64,000 nt of DNA from Globomyces pollinis-pini (GCA_025399215.1 MU621095.1:114645-178644), one strand, 5' to 3'. Shown: positions 33,291-45,421, counted from the stretch's first letter. The notes: generated by a model not told the origin, from the sequence alone. Made by a program: numbers and translations.

Positions 33291-34947
33291 CTACATGACC
33301 CTATTTTTGTAATCACTTTTATCGGATTCCATTCCACTTCTGATACGAATATTGATGTCATTATACATCACATAGGCTGCTAATGTTGCACGTTGAAATT
33401 TTACTGATAATTGATTCATTGCGTCGATTACATGGTTATCTTCCATTAATTTTTCTGAGGTATTTAAGCACCAGTCAATACTCTCATCCACTCTACTCTT
33501 TTGTTCATTACTAATCCAACTAAGAACATCATTCTTGGTTATTCCAATCAAATATACTCTACCATTATCCAGAAAATCCTCTTTCACATCTCTTGCGATA
33601 TTAATTAGTTGTAAGGCCAGCCCCAACGTCTCTGCTTCTTTTTGTAAATGCGGACAACTGAATAAATGTACTGAAAGAGCGCCAATGGATGAAGCCACAT
33701 GATGGCAATATTGAAGTAACTGTTTGTCTGTCTCAAAGCTGGTTGGATTAGAATCCAGTTTGAAACCATCAATGAGACTTTGAATTAGTTCCATAGGCAC
33801 TCTTAGGGTGAGCAGAGCACGAAAAGAAGGCTGTTCATCATGAACAACTTTGGTGTCCAGAAAGTCTTGAATGATAGTGAGTTGTTCAATTCGCTCTTGA
33901 TCTGACTTTGCATGATCTATCATATCGTCTGTTACTCGTGCGAATGCATAAAGTTTCCAAAACTACCATTAGATTTTCAATATCTACCTTATATCTTGTA
34001 CCGACAGGTAGAAATAGTGTGGAGAGAAAGAAAGAACTTGATGCGTTTCTTGTGATATTGTAGCATTCCAATAAATCAAGCAATTCTTTCTGTGGAATTT
34101 GAAATTCATCACAGATGGTGTTCTCAAATAAGGTACGGGTATTGATTGTATCTACATTTTTTGCTTCGAGAATTGAATAGGTCCGCTCAATTGCAATCAA
34201 TCCAAATACTACCATACAATTGGTGATCAAAAAGAACAGGGCTTCTTCGATTGGTAAATGTTTGTTCAAAGAGTATCCAACAATAGATTCCTTGGAAATC
34301 GCCCAAGCGCCTTTAAATTAGATTCTATATGCCTCTACCTGACTCTATAGCAATTGTATCCACATACCACAGGTATAGTGTGGGAATCAGAACAGTGAAC
34401 CCCACTGATCTGATAGAATTTGCAATATAATCGTATGCGACCAATAACTGCAATATCAAAACAGGACATGCCCAAAATAAAATCACTACCTTATTAGTAG
34501 ATAGATTTAAGTACTGCCCAGATAAAAAGTTGTTGTATACGGAATTGCAATTTTCCAACCAATCACTGTTGCCATTGCTAGTGCTGACAAAGTCATTAAT
34601 TTTCCATTTGGGTGTCTAGTAATATTTGCCAATGGTACGCTAATAGTGAACCAGCGTATTAGTGTCCACAATGATCCGGTTAAACAAGTTTGAATAATAA
34701 AGAAAGCATATTCTTCAATTGGACAATAACCAATCAGGCCCAATACACTTCCTTCTGGATAAGACCAACCACCTTTTAAAATCAAATAGTTATCCCAAGG
34801 AGTGGTGTATACAAAAGAAATAATGCAGAGTAATATCAAAGGATACAGTGTTCGATGAGGATCAATTTGAAAGATAGGATAAGTAGCAAATATCAATAGA
34901 GACAGGACTGGTAACGTATAAAACAAGTGTATTTGTCCATAGTTCAT
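33291..34947 (-). CDS. Fused lycopene cyclase/phytoene synthase
   Basis: About 520 residues from four or five exons. The N-terminal half carries two lycopene cyclase repeats with membrane segments: PWDNYL..., GYCPIEEYAFFIIQTCLT, and later LPIEEALFFLITNCMVVFGL. The C-terminal half is phytoene synthase. After a 25-nt intron it reads KLYAFARVTDDMIDHAKSD with the first aspartate-rich motif, then INIARDVKEDFLDNGRVYL with the second. The fusion order (cyclase then synthase) is that of fungal CarRA/Al-2/CrtYB. It condenses GGPP to phytoene and later cyclises lycopene, in membranes. No phytoene desaturase gene lies nearby. Its upstream region is divergent with the uL18 gene. Confidence 0.93.
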
Positions 34948-35327
34948 AATTCTTAGATCTAGCTTTTATCTCAGATCTGTTTTGTTACCATTACAACCCC
35001 AAAAGCCACTTTGTAACAACCATTCACTATAAAGTTTCCATATAGTTAAATTAGCATTTGCAATCAACTATGATTTCTTGTAGGAATATTGAATCAACTA
35101 ATAAGGATTTCTCATGACTTTATATAAAAAAAACCCGGAGTTGTATACCAATATCAACCACTATCATTTGAAATAAATTACTTTATATGGAAATGGTTGG
35201 AAGTAGAAGTTTATAGTTTAAGCAGTCTGTTTTTCTACTCTCGGTGATTTTCCTTTTTTTTCAGCCAATCAAAATGATTGCAGGCTGTAAAAATTGAGAT
35301 TTTTTTTGTTTTTTGTTTTACATTTAA
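34948..35327. other. Divergent promoter between the carotenoid and uL18 genes
   Basis: No gene. The region shows T-rich tracts just before the uL18 start, as is common for ribosomal protein promoters in fungi, and TATATAAAAAAAA near 35122. No specific factor site could be named. Confidence 0.45.
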
Positions 35328-36411
35328 ATGGTAATCCAATTGTATTTATTCATGTGTTAGCCATTCGTCAAGGTCGTCAAGAACAAAGCTTACTACAAGC
35401 GTTACCAAACCAAATATCGTCGTAGAAGAGGTAAGTTTTAATCATATCCTTTGGCATGGCTGTTTACAAATGATGATGACATAGTTCAACCGAGATACTA
35501 ACCTTGTGGATCAACATTCTTTCGCTCCTATCTGATGTAAACAGTCTTGTCCATTCCTCTTTAAAAAAGAACATTACTAACTTCTTTCAGAGGGTAAAAC
35601 CGACTACTATGCTCGTAAACGTCTCGTTACTCAAGCAAAGAACAAGTACAACTCTCCTAAGTACCGAATGGTTGTCCGTTTCACCAACAAGGACATCATC
35701 TGTCAAATCGTCTACTCCAAGATTGTTGGTGACTTTGTTCTTGCTGCTGCTTACTCCCACGAACTTCCACGTTATGGAATCAAGCATGGTTTAACTAACT
35801 GGTCTGCTGCCTATGCTACCGGTCTCCTTCTCGCTCGTCGTGTCCTCCAAAAACTTGGATTAGACGAAAAATATGAAGGTTGCACTGAACCAGATGGTGA
35901 ATACTATGAAGTTGAAGCTGACGAAGATGGTCCTCGTCCTTTCAAGGCTTTCTTGGACACCGGTCTCAGACGTACTACCACCGGTTCCCGTATCTTCGGT
36001 GCTTTAAAGGGTGCTGTTGATGGTGGTCTTGCCATTCCATACTCTGAAAAGCGTTTCCCTGGGTATGACAGAGCCGAAAAGAAGTGTGACACTGAACTCT
36101 TACAATCCTATATCTACGGAGGTCACATTGCTGAATACATGGAATACTTAATCGAAGAAGATGACGAAGCTTACAAGAAGCAATTCGCTGGATACATCGC
36201 CGATGGAGTTGAACCTGATGCTGTTGAAGATTACTACAAAGATGCACACGCAGCTATCCGTGAAGACCCTGCCCACCAGCCTACTCCAAAGGTCGAAATG
36301 ACCGAAGCCAAGAAGGCCGAACTCAAGAAGTTCAAGGACCAACGTCTTACCTACAAGCAAAGAAAGGCAAAGATCGCCAAGAGAGTTGCTGCTTTCAAAG
36401 CTTCCTTGTAA
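35328..36411 (+). CDS. RPL5: Large-subunit ribosomal protein uL18
   Basis: The first exon is the ATG alone (35328-35330), followed by a 30-nt intron, then [20 protein letters not shown] and a 160-nt intron (35431-35590). The rest is one exon: [74 protein letters not shown]. About 295 residues, the usual length of RPL5, which binds 5S rRNA in the 60S subunit. Codon use is visibly more biased (many GCC, AAG, GTC) than in neighbours, as expected for a highly expressed gene. The 160-nt intron appears to host a snoRNA. Confidence 0.95.
35460..35544 (+). ncRNA. C/D box snoRNA inside the second uL18 intron
   Basis: Within the 160-nt intron, CTGTTTACA (35460-35468) pairs perfectly with TGTAAACAG (35536-35544). 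Directly inside the stem are a C box (ATGATGA, about 35470) and a D box (CTGA, 35532-35535). Total length is 85 nt, normal for the class, and it sits at typical distances from both splice sites. The bases just before the D box, CTTTCGCTCCTAT, could pair (with one wobble) to a conserved large-subunit rRNA segment containing GGGGCGAAAGACTAA. Internal C'/D' boxes are weak. Other eukaryotes also keep snoRNAs in RPL5 introns. Confidence 0.75.
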
Positions 36412-36496
36412 TAAAACTGCGGTTGTATTACCAATTACATTTTGTGTTTTGCATATTTGAGTTTAAAAATTGAAGTATTTTTTTCACCAATTTTTA

Positions 36497-39152
36497 ATGG
36501 AACGGTTATTGGTAGTTTCAAACAGATTACCAGTTACTGGTAAAGTAATTGAACCTGATTTCTAGGCACTAAGACTGATGCTGGTTGGAGTTTTTGTATG
36601 TCGTCAGGAGGTCTGGTGACAGCACTCTCTGGACTAAAAAAGGACGTTGCATTTACCTGGATTGGTTGGCCTGGGTTTGAAAGTCCACAAGATGAAAAGG
36701 ACCAAATAAGAGAGGAGCTGATCAAAACCCACTCTTGCGTACCAGTGTTCATCAAAGAAGATATTGCAGATATGCATTACAATGGTTTCTCAAACAGGTA
36801 AACTTATTTTATTAACTTGTAGCATTTTATGGCCCCTATTCCATTACCATCCAGGTGAAATCTTGTTCAATGAAAAGCATTGGGAAGCCTATCAAGAAGC
36901 TAATGCAGAATTTGCAGATACACTTGCTTCGGTTATTCAGGACGGCGATTTAGTCTGGATTCATGATTATCATCTTATGCTTCTTCCTTCTATGTTACGC
37001 GAGAGACTAGAAGGGACAGGGAAAAATGTCAAGATTGGATTCTTTTTACACACACCCTTGTATGTTTAACATATTAACATTTTCAGTCCTTCATCGGAAA
37101 TTTATCGAATTCTTCCGGTCAGAAAAGAAGTCTTGCTTGGAGTTTTATCATCAGATTTAATCGGTTTCCATACTTATGATTATGCTAGACATTTTCTAAG
37201 TAGCTGTACTCGAATTTTAGGATTACATACAATGCCTAATGGAGTAGCCTATGAAGGTAGAGTCATTTTTGTTGGAACTTTTCCAATTGGAATTGATCCA
37301 GAAAAGTTCATAAAGGTATTTGATATAGATTGGTAGTTTACCTGTTAGTCTTTGGAAGTGCCCGAAATCCAAGATCGAATTGCAAGATATCGAGAAAAAT
37401 TTCAAGGAGTGAAAGTACTCATTGGTGTTGATAGACTGGATTATATTAAAGGTGTACCTCAAAAACTACACGCATACGACCTTTTCCTTTCAAGACATCC
37501 AGAATGGATTGAAAAGGTAATGAAACAGTCATTCTCAATCTTTAGGTGGTTTTAATCCAAATTGCGGTGCCCTCAAGAGAAGGTGTAGAAGAGTACCAAC
37601 ATCTTCGTCACGTTGTAAATGAACTGGTTGGAAACATCAATGGGAAATATGGAACGGTTGAATTTACTCCAATTCATTTTCTTCATAAATCAATCACTCA
37701 CCCTGAATTGGTCTCACTATATGCAATTGCAGATGCTTGTGTTGTGTCTTCGACTAGGGACGGAATGAATTTAGTAGGACCTTCATCTACTAACATATAG
37801 GTATCATATGAATACATTGCATCGCAGAAAGAAAAGCATGGTGTTTTAATTTTATCCGAGTTTGCAGGAGCTGCTCAATCACTCAATGGTATATTTAGTG
37901 AATTTTAATCATAGGCTCGATTGTAATCAACCCTTGGAATACTGAAGAGCTATCTATTGCTATTCATGACGCAGTTACTATGTCGGATGAAGTACGGAAG
38001 ACCAACCATCAAAAGCTTTATCGTTACGTGAACAAATATACGGTATAATTTATCGTCCTAAATCTAGGCATCATTTTGGGGAATCTCTTTCATTAAGGAA
38101 TTGAGAAGGGTTACTGATGAGCAACGAAGTAAGCGCAAAGTTCCAAAACTTCGAAATCAATATATTGTCGAGCAATTTGTAAATTCCAAAAAGAAAAAGA
38201 TTTTATTCTTGGACTATGATGGTTTGGTCATCTTGTTTGTTAATAATCAGGTACATTGACAAGTCTCCATAAATTGCCCGAATTCGCCAAACCCTCCAGT
38301 TCGATCTTAGCATTATTAAAACAAATATGCTCAATGAAGGATGTTTTTGTGTATATACTTTCTGGTAGATCACGGGAACACCTTGATCGTTGGTTTGGTG
38401 AACTAGACATTGGTCTGTCAGCCGAACATGGATGCTTTTATAAGCATCCATCCAAAATCAAAACCTTGGTTGAAAATGAAATGTTGGACCTCAAGCATAA
38501 TCGCCGGGTTGGATCATCTTCATCTAGCTCTTCGCAAGATCTGCTTTCAGCCCGAAGAAACGTAGGAAATGATTGGTATGCTCTAGTAGATCAAGTAGAT
38601 TCCTCATGGCGGCCTACAATACAGCCATTGTTCAAACATGTATGCTATTTTCTTATTTACATTAGTACACTGAAAGAACCCCTGGTAGTTTTATCGAGGA
38701 AAAGGAAATTAATTTGACTTGGTAATAACTGATCATATTTATCATTTAGGCATTATAGAAATGCAGATCCGGAATTTGGCATTTGGCAAGCTACTGAGTT
38801 ACAAATCAATTTGGAGAAGATTTTGTCACACTTGGCCGTTTCGGTATTTTATTTAATAATTCATATTTAGATTATATTTGGTGATAAAACTTTGGAGTTA
38901 CGCCCTTCGAGTATTGACAAATCAACTGCAGCGAAAGCTATTTTCTCTGATTTGAATATATTGGAGGAAAGTGATTTTCTTCTATGTATTGGCGATGGTA
39001 AAACAGATGAGGCTCTATTCACATACCTAAATGAACCATGGCAACATACTGTAACCGTTGGAAAGAAAGTTACAGATGCACGCTACTATGTTGATATGGT
39101 CAGGGATGTAGAAAATTTACTTGGTGATCTGATTAATGGAACAAAATCTTGA
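36497..39152 (+). CDS. Bifunctional trehalose-6-phosphate synthase/phosphatase
   Basis: About 760 residues from roughly a dozen exons. The GT20 synthase part starts MERLLVVSNRLPVTGTKTD at the very N-terminus and continues with WIGWPGFESP, WPLFHYHPGEILFNEKHWEA, VWIHDYHLMLLPSMLRE, GVDRLDYIKGVPQKLHAYD and SSTRDGMNLVSYEY. The HAD phosphatase part has motif I LFLDYDGTLT (split by a 29-nt intron inside the DxDGT), SGRSREHLDRWF, and motif III CIGDGKTDEALF. It makes trehalose from UDP-glucose and glucose-6-phosphate, then dephosphorylates it, giving a stress protectant. The N-terminus is short, without a regulatory extension. Both active-site sets are visible, so both activities are plausible. Confidence 0.93.
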
Positions 39153-39394
39153 TTATTTTGAATAAAGTTTGCAAACAAATTTGGACTAGTAATTGTAATT
39201 TTGTGTATACGATAAACAAACTAGACTATTGAAAATTGTAATACCATAGCTTGGTATGAAATACCTATCATCAGCTATCTAGTGTTAGGATACGTAACAT
39301 TTTGATAGACAATCACTGCGGGGTTGCGCGTTTTGATTGATTTTTTTCATTCTTTCACTTTGTCACCCATTCTTTATTTTGTGTTTTTTGTTGA

Positions 39395-40117
<723 letters not shown>

Positions 40118-40485
40118 ATGCTGGATTGCTTCTCAGAAAATTTACTTTTTAAAAAAATCCCTTTAAAACGAATTCTCATTATTTCCTATTGTTGAGTTCT
40201 TTTATGGGACGGTATACCATCTTCACAGCTTATATAGAAATTCTGAATTTGTAAATTTAGATAATGGTCCCTACAATGGGAAATATAAGCATTGGTACAC
40301 GTAGTTTAGGTATCATGTCGGGGAATCTTATAATCAAATGCAAAACTAGCACATGATGGACCACAACATATAATTGTAATGATACGTATGATCTGCATAT
40401 TTTGTACCAATCAATGAAAAATATTGATTTCGTTTCCACTTTAAAGCAGCTCTATTAAATAATAGTATTGAAAAAACGATTCATA
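40118..40485. other. Intergenic, no gene seen
   Basis: The 3' region of CDC42 up to the first tRNA-Arg gene. No open frame looks coding. TTCATA immediately precedes the tRNA here and also before the copy at 42650. Confidence 0.5.
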
Positions 40486-40558
40486 GGTCCCGCGGCCCAG
40501 TGGTTTCGGCGTCTGACTTCTAATCAGAAGATCGCGAGTTCGATCCTCGCCGGGATCT
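40486..40558 (+). tRNA. tRNA-Arg(UCU)
   Basis: A complete cloverleaf. The acceptor arm is GGTCCCG/CGGGATC with one G-T pair, and the T arm is GCGAG-TTCGATC-CTCGC. The anticodon stem TCTGA/TCAGA closes the loop CTTCTAA, giving anticodon TCT. No intron. A TTTTTT run a few bases downstream serves as the polymerase III terminator. It is the first of three identical copies. Confidence 0.97.
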
Positions 40559-41033
40559 GAATTTTTTATTTTTAGAATTAGGTTTTCCTAGTTTGTTTGA
40601 CTGGTTCTATTTTGCTCCTTAATATTTTTATTGAATTTGTTAGAAGCGTAATTAAATAGGGCTTTAATGGCTGCTATCAGATGGTAACTGAACTCGATAT
40701 ATTGTGAAAATAGGCAAGATGTGTCAACAATGTTCACATTAGGTTAATAGTCTCATAATATCTAGAGTCTATCAATGAGAATTTGCGGACCGATTTAAAT
40801 CCAAGTTAATAATAATACATCATTTTGCATTTATAAGGTAACAAACAGAACACCAAAAACGGTGACAGATGAATGATCTTGTTACATTTAGCCAAAATAA
40901 GCCAGTACATATAGAGTATTGTCCAATATCAATTAGATTGTACATTGAAAATAGTTTCACTAATGTCCAATTGATAAAGACTTCCAAAAAAACAAAAAAT
41001 AAGTGTGAACTGAAACGATTCGTTTCAAAAACA

Positions 41034-41106
41034 AGATCCCGGCGAGGATCGAACTCGCGATCTTCTGATTAGAAGTCAGACGCCGAAACCACTGGGCCGC
41101 GGGACC
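41034..41106 (-). tRNA. tRNA-Arg(UCU), second copy, inverted
   Basis: The reverse complement matches the tRNA at 40486-40558 exactly over the mature body. The terminator TTTTTG follows in the minus sense. Just beyond it, plus-strand 41011-41027 is a perfect palindrome (TGAAACGA-T-TCGTTTCA). Together with the copy at 40486 the two genes form a 72-bp inverted pair about 475 bp apart. Confidence 0.97.
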
Positions 41107-41793
41107 TGTTGGCACATTGTGTAAAATACTAGATATAATGTGTACTGTCATTTCCTCTATGATCATGTGATTAATAACTCCACCAAATGTGCTGAGAAAG
41201 TTAATTGATGATGAATTAATATTGAGAATCTCTAAATAATGTGCGTCATTTTCTCTGTGAATGGGATTTTCTCGGTAGTTATATTCCCTTTACATATTTT
41301 GTTTTTCCCCATCCTTAGTCATATGTCGACTGCACACGAGCACCTCAAATCAAAGAGCACAAGTGATTATTCATACTAACTGATTTAACTATATGTTTGC
41401 ACATGTAGTTCTTGATCATTCAAACTAACAGCATTCCTGTAGCCCCTGCCTCTCAAACGTTTGGGCGTGGATTAACCCTCTATATGCGAGACTATGGTAC
41501 ATGTTAACTATCGGTTCAGAACACTTCTATCACCCATTAACGTATTTGTACCACTGATTGTGAATTAATTTTCGTTTGATTAATACTCAATACCTTATTA
41601 AAGTTGACAGAAACTAGAGATTTTTTATCAAACCACTCAAACATACAGTATTATCGAATCTTTCAATGCCTTAACGTGATAGTATTACAAAAAGCTATTG
41701 ATGCTCAACTAAGTAACTCCCTAAGTTCACAAGTGTGGCTGGAAACAGAAATTCAAAAATATCGAATTCCACCGTAAACACAAACAAAAACTA
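41107..41793. other. Intergenic between tRNA-Arg and MTFP1
   Basis: Roughly 690 bp without a supported gene. The last part before the ATG at 41794 has CAAACAAAAACTA, a typical 5' leader composition. Nothing else can be assigned. Confidence 0.5.
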
Positions 41794-42372
41794 ATGAAAG
41801 ACGAACCACAAGAAATCCAAGAAACGACAGACTCTGCAATCCGTTATTTAGGTTATGCTGGTCGAATTACCAACTTTGTCAATTCTGGCTCCAGATATTT
41901 AGCTTATACCAGTGATATTGGTGAGGCCTTTCGCCCAGTCGTTAAGCCTTCAATTGTTAGGTTAGCTTATGGTGTCTCGTTTGCATGTAACCAAACACTA
42001 TTTTAAATATTAGATGTCGGATTTGATGTTGGTTTGGAGGCATACAAGTCAAGAGTGCGTGGTGATACATCGGTTGAGACTGGACGTGTAGTGCTTCAAA
42101 GATCGATTTTTCAAATATTGGCTTCATTAGCACTGCCAGCGTTAACCATTCATACAGCAGTTGATTTCGCTGCGAAGCAGATGAAAAAATATCCACAATA
42201 TCCAAGGTTACTGAAATTTGGACCGACTGGATTAGGATTGGCATTAATTCCTGCCTTGCCTATTATGTTTGATGACCCCATAGAAATCGCTATGGAGAAA
42301 GCTTTCGATTATGCTTGGCCATTAAGTGAAGAAGCTCACCAACGAGCACACCATCACCATAAGTCCGAATAA
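41794..42372 (+). CDS. Mitochondrial fission process protein MTFP1 (MTP18)
   Basis: Two exons; an approximately 44-nt intron joins RLAYD to VGFDVGLEAYKSRV. About 178 residues. The family signatures are SAIRYLGYAGRITNFVNSG, RYLAYTSDIGEAFRPVVKP, LASLALPALTIHTAVDFAAK and LGLALIPALPIMFDDPIEI, ending in a His-rich tail. MTFP1 sits in the inner mitochondrial membrane and promotes fission. The DIGEAFRP and FDDPIE motifs are diagnostic. Confidence 0.92.
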
Positions 42373-42649
42373 ATTATATAACTTCTCATAAAAAATAAAG
42401 ATTCCGAGTCTCATATAATTTATGTACAATCATACCAAATCATTATATTCAGAACATATTCCAAAAATCCTAAACTACATTAAATTATGAAAATAACCAG
42501 ATTAGTCAATTTATAACATCTTAATATTATTAATGATAATCATAAATTATAGTATGATACTTAGAACATTAAGGAAAACTGTCCTGACTTTTTTTTTACT
42601 TTATATGATAATGTAGTATTATATACTATTTCAAAATCTACTGTTCATA
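42373..42649. other. Short intergenic, no gene
   Basis: AT-rich spacer between MTFP1 and the third tRNA-Arg, with an AATAAAG polyadenylation-like signal near 42395. Confidence 0.5.
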
Positions 42650-42722
42650 GGTCCCGCGGCCCAGTGGTTTCGGCGTCTGACTTCTAATCAGAAGATCGCG
42701 AGTTCGATCCTCGCCGGGATCT
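42650..42722 (+). tRNA. tRNA-Arg(UCU), third copy
   Basis: The mature sequence is identical to the copies at 40486 and 41034. The preceding TTCATA and the following TTTTTTATTTTTT are also shared with the first copy, so this looks like a duplication that included short flanks. Confidence 0.97.
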
Positions 42723-42861
42723 GTTTTTTATTTTTTGAATTTTGGACGGTTTCATAGAATTAATTGACTGTTTAAAATTACTCATGGAATTACTACATGT
42801 ACGCTGTCTTTCTTAATATTGGTTTTATTCAAATTACTACCTACGAAAGGCATATTTTCAA

Positions 42862-44772
42862 TCATTCGTCACTTTCATTTGAATCGAGGTTTAATTCATC
42901 ATATACATCCAGATCGGCCAGCACAGTAATATCCTTGATTGGATTATTAGCCAATTCCAAATGAGACAAGCTAGTTAATTCGAGCAATGGTTGAACATTT
43001 TCAATTTGATTATCATTTAATTGTAAAGAATTCATATCAGTCATACCAACTAGTGCTGAAATATCGGCGATTTGATTATGATCAAGCGATAGTTCAGTAA
43101 GATTGGTTAAATCGACAAGTGCACTGATATCGCTAATTTGATTATTGTCCAAAGTAAGCTCCACAAGGTCAGTCAAGCAAGATAAATGGGTGATGTCAGA
43201 GATATTGTTTGAAGCAAGGAACAACCTCGTCAATCCTGCCAACTTTGATATTGGAGAAATATCACATAATTGGTTCTTTGTCAATTCTAAAACTTCAAGA
43301 GTTTTCAAGTTTTTTAATGGTTCAATGGATGTTATGTGGTTTCCATCCAAATGTAATGATGTCAATGATTCCATTCCGCAGATAGGTTTACAATCGTTGA
43401 TTTTGTTCAACCCAACGTTTAAAATTTTCAATTCACGTAGTTCGGATATTTGCAACAAATCTGATACTTGGTTGTTGTATAAATCAAGCTCCGTTAAACT
43501 AATTAAATTGTTGAAACCCGATATATCACAAATATTGTTTTCCGATAATTGTAAAGTTTCAAGTTTTGTTAGACCACTTACAACATCCACATCCACTAAA
43601 GAATTCCCAGAAAGTCGCAGTACAGTTAACTCCTTCAATCTTTGTAATGCAGTAATGTCGGAAACGAAATTATCATTTAATGATAATGATTGTAAGTTCA
43701 CCAACGATGACAAAAAAGAAACGTCAGTTATTCCATTTCCAGCCAACTGTAAATCTGTAAGGCTAATAAGAGCAGCCAAAGGACTTGTATTCAATACGAA
43801 GTTGGTCATCTTTGTATTATTCAATTCCAATATTTTTAATTTTTCCATAGATTTTAGTGCACTAATGTCTGATATGGTATTTTCATTGAGCGTCAGTTTA
43901 ACCAGATTGGTCAATGTACACAACTTTGAAATGTCAGAACTTATTATGAAAGATAAGTTCAATTCTTGAAGATTGATCAAATTTGACAATGGCGATATAT
44001 CAGGCAAGCAAACATAATCCAAGGTGAGTACTTGGAGGTTAATTAAACTGGATAACTCTTCAATGGTTTCAAAGGAGTTGCCAAAGAGATGGAGTTCTTT
44101 CAAACCCTTGAACTTTGACAGACCTGTGATATTTCCGATTTCATTTCTGTTCAAATCCAACACCAATAATTGAGGAAAATCAGGCAGAGAATCAATTTCA
44201 GTTATTCCATTTCCCTCTAGTTCCAAATGCTTTAAATTTCTCAACTTTGATAAGGCGGTTAAGTCAGTAATAATATTTTCAGTGAGAATTAATTTTTCCA
44301 GAAGAGTTAATGATGATAGGCCAGATACATTTGAAATAGAATTTTCAGTTAAATCTAACTCTTTCAGATTGTTCAGCTTTCCTATTGAAGATAAAATTTG
44401 TAACCCATTTTCTTTAAGATGTAACTTTTGAAGATTTCTAAAGTGAGATAAGCTTAAAAGTTTTGTAAATCCTATCCCGTTAATTTCAATCTCTTTAAGA
44501 TTTGAGATTCTCTTGAGTAATTTGATTTCAGGAATCAATCTCTCATCTACTGATGCACAATCTACCTTCACACACTGAATGTTTTCGATAAGAAATTTAG
44601 AAATATCACTGATGTTTTCGTTTAATACCAATTTCTGTTTCTGTGCAAATACATATCTTCGTAATGGATGAAATAGTTGAGAACATGAAGAGAGTTCCAC
44701 TGCTTCAGAACCATTCAAGTATTCGACTATTCGAAGGATAATTTCTGGTGGTAAATTCTGAATCACAGTCAT
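42862..44772 (-). CDS. F-box protein with internalin/SDS22-like leucine-rich repeats
   Basis: An intronless 636-residue protein. Residues about 5-50 form an F-box (IQNLPPEIILRIVEYLNG, SSCSQLFHPLRRYVF). About 23 tandem repeats of roughly 22 residues occupy 90-630, with the pattern L-x-x-L-x-L-x-x-N-x-I-x-D-I-S-x-L, for instance NLTELSLDHNQIADISALV and LVELTLDNNQISDISALVDL. This is the SDS22-like LRR subclass shared by protein phosphatase 1 regulators and bacterial internalins. The end is acidic (NLDSNESDE). It is probably a substrate receptor of an SCF ubiquitin ligase. Lack of introns in 1.9 kb contrasts with most neighbours and may reflect lateral origin of the LRR part or recent repeat expansion. 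Confidence 0.85.
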   Translation of the reverse strand: MTVIQNLPPEIILRIVEYLNGSEAVELSSCSQLFHPLRRYVFAQKQKLVLNENISDISKFLIENIQCVKVDCASVDERLIPEIKLLKRISNLKEIEINGIGFTKLLSLSHFRNLQKLHLKENGLQILSSIGKLNNLKELDLTENSISNVSGLSSLTLLEKLILTENIITDLTALSKLRNLKHLELEGNGITEIDSLPDFPQLLVLDLNRNEIGNITGLSKFKGLKELHLFGNSFETIEELSSLINLQVLTLDYVCLPDISPLSNLINLQELNLSFIISSDISKLCTLTNLVKLTLNENTISDISALKSMEKLKILELNNTKMTNFVLNTSPLAALISLTDLQLAGNGITDVSFLSSLVNLQSLSLNDNFVSDITALQRLKELTVLRLSGNSLVDVDVVSGLTKLETLQLSENNICDISGFNNLISLTELDLYNNQVSDLLQISELRELKILNVGLNKINDCKPICGMESLTSLHLDGNHITSIEPLKNLKTLEVLELTKNQLCDISPISKLAGLTRLFLASNNISDITHLSCLTDLVELTLDNNQISDISALVDLTNLTELSLDHNQIADISALVGMTDMNSLQLNDNQIENVQPLLELTSLSHLELANNPIKDITVLADLDVYDELNLDSNESDE

Positions 44773-45349
44773 TCGATTTGTACAGAATTAATTGAATTGA
44801 GAAAGTCAAAGTGAATCAGGGATCTGAATCAAAAGGGAAAAAATTCCCTCCAATTAACAAACAGTGAGAGCATGTCCTAATAATCTTAATCAGTACCAGT
44901 TTGAATTATTATGAAAATTAAAATTTTATTTCCTTTTGGATGTTTGATCTTTATACGTTGAAATGAAAAAAGTTACGTTAGTCCATTTTTTAATCCACTA
45001 ATTGGAATGGGCTATAACAACACATCAGTCTTTTATCACACAAGAAAAAGGTGAAGGACATCCATGACAATCATCTAACAGGAATCCCCTTGCATAGATG
45101 AGCGAAATTGGACAAGACAGATGTGCATTAAAAAGTCATCTGGTAGACCATAATTCAAGGCTGAGACGAAAGACACTTGATTAGGGTTGCCAAAGCCAAT
45201 CCAAAGTATTAAATCAAGAAATTTGGATAAATAGCGGCATTTCGAGCACATCATCAAACAACTTTAAGGCCAGTATATATACAATGCAACATACAGTAGC
45301 TAATTTCAAATTGTTATTCACAAAACAGCAAAATGAGAAAAACAAAAAT
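44773..45349. other. Intergenic, no gene seen
   Basis: Upstream of the F-box/LRR gene, ending at the tRNA-Glu. A short frame at 45075-45257 has no coding signature. No repeat or motif stands out. Confidence 0.5.
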
Positions 45350-45421
45350 CTCCGAATCCGGGAATCGAACCCGGGCCGCCTCGGTGAAAGCGAGGAATCC
45401 TAACCACTGGACTAATTCGGA
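45350..45421 (-). tRNA. tRNA-Glu(UUC)
   Basis: On the minus strand the body starts TCCGAATTAGTCCAGTGG and its acceptor pairs with ATTCGGA. The anticodon stem CTCGC... holds loop CTTTCAC, giving TTC, and the T arm is CCGGG-TTCGATT-CCCGG. No intron. Confidence 0.96.

Noticed and set aside
26853..36736. snoRNA in the 118-nt eL14 intron (26736-26853)
   Set aside because: No C and D box pair with a closing stem; only a GGAT microsatellite is evident.
43145..43969. 274-codon open frame antisense to the LRR gene
   Set aside because: It mirrors the repetitive codon pattern of the LRRs and has no domain; it is a shadow.
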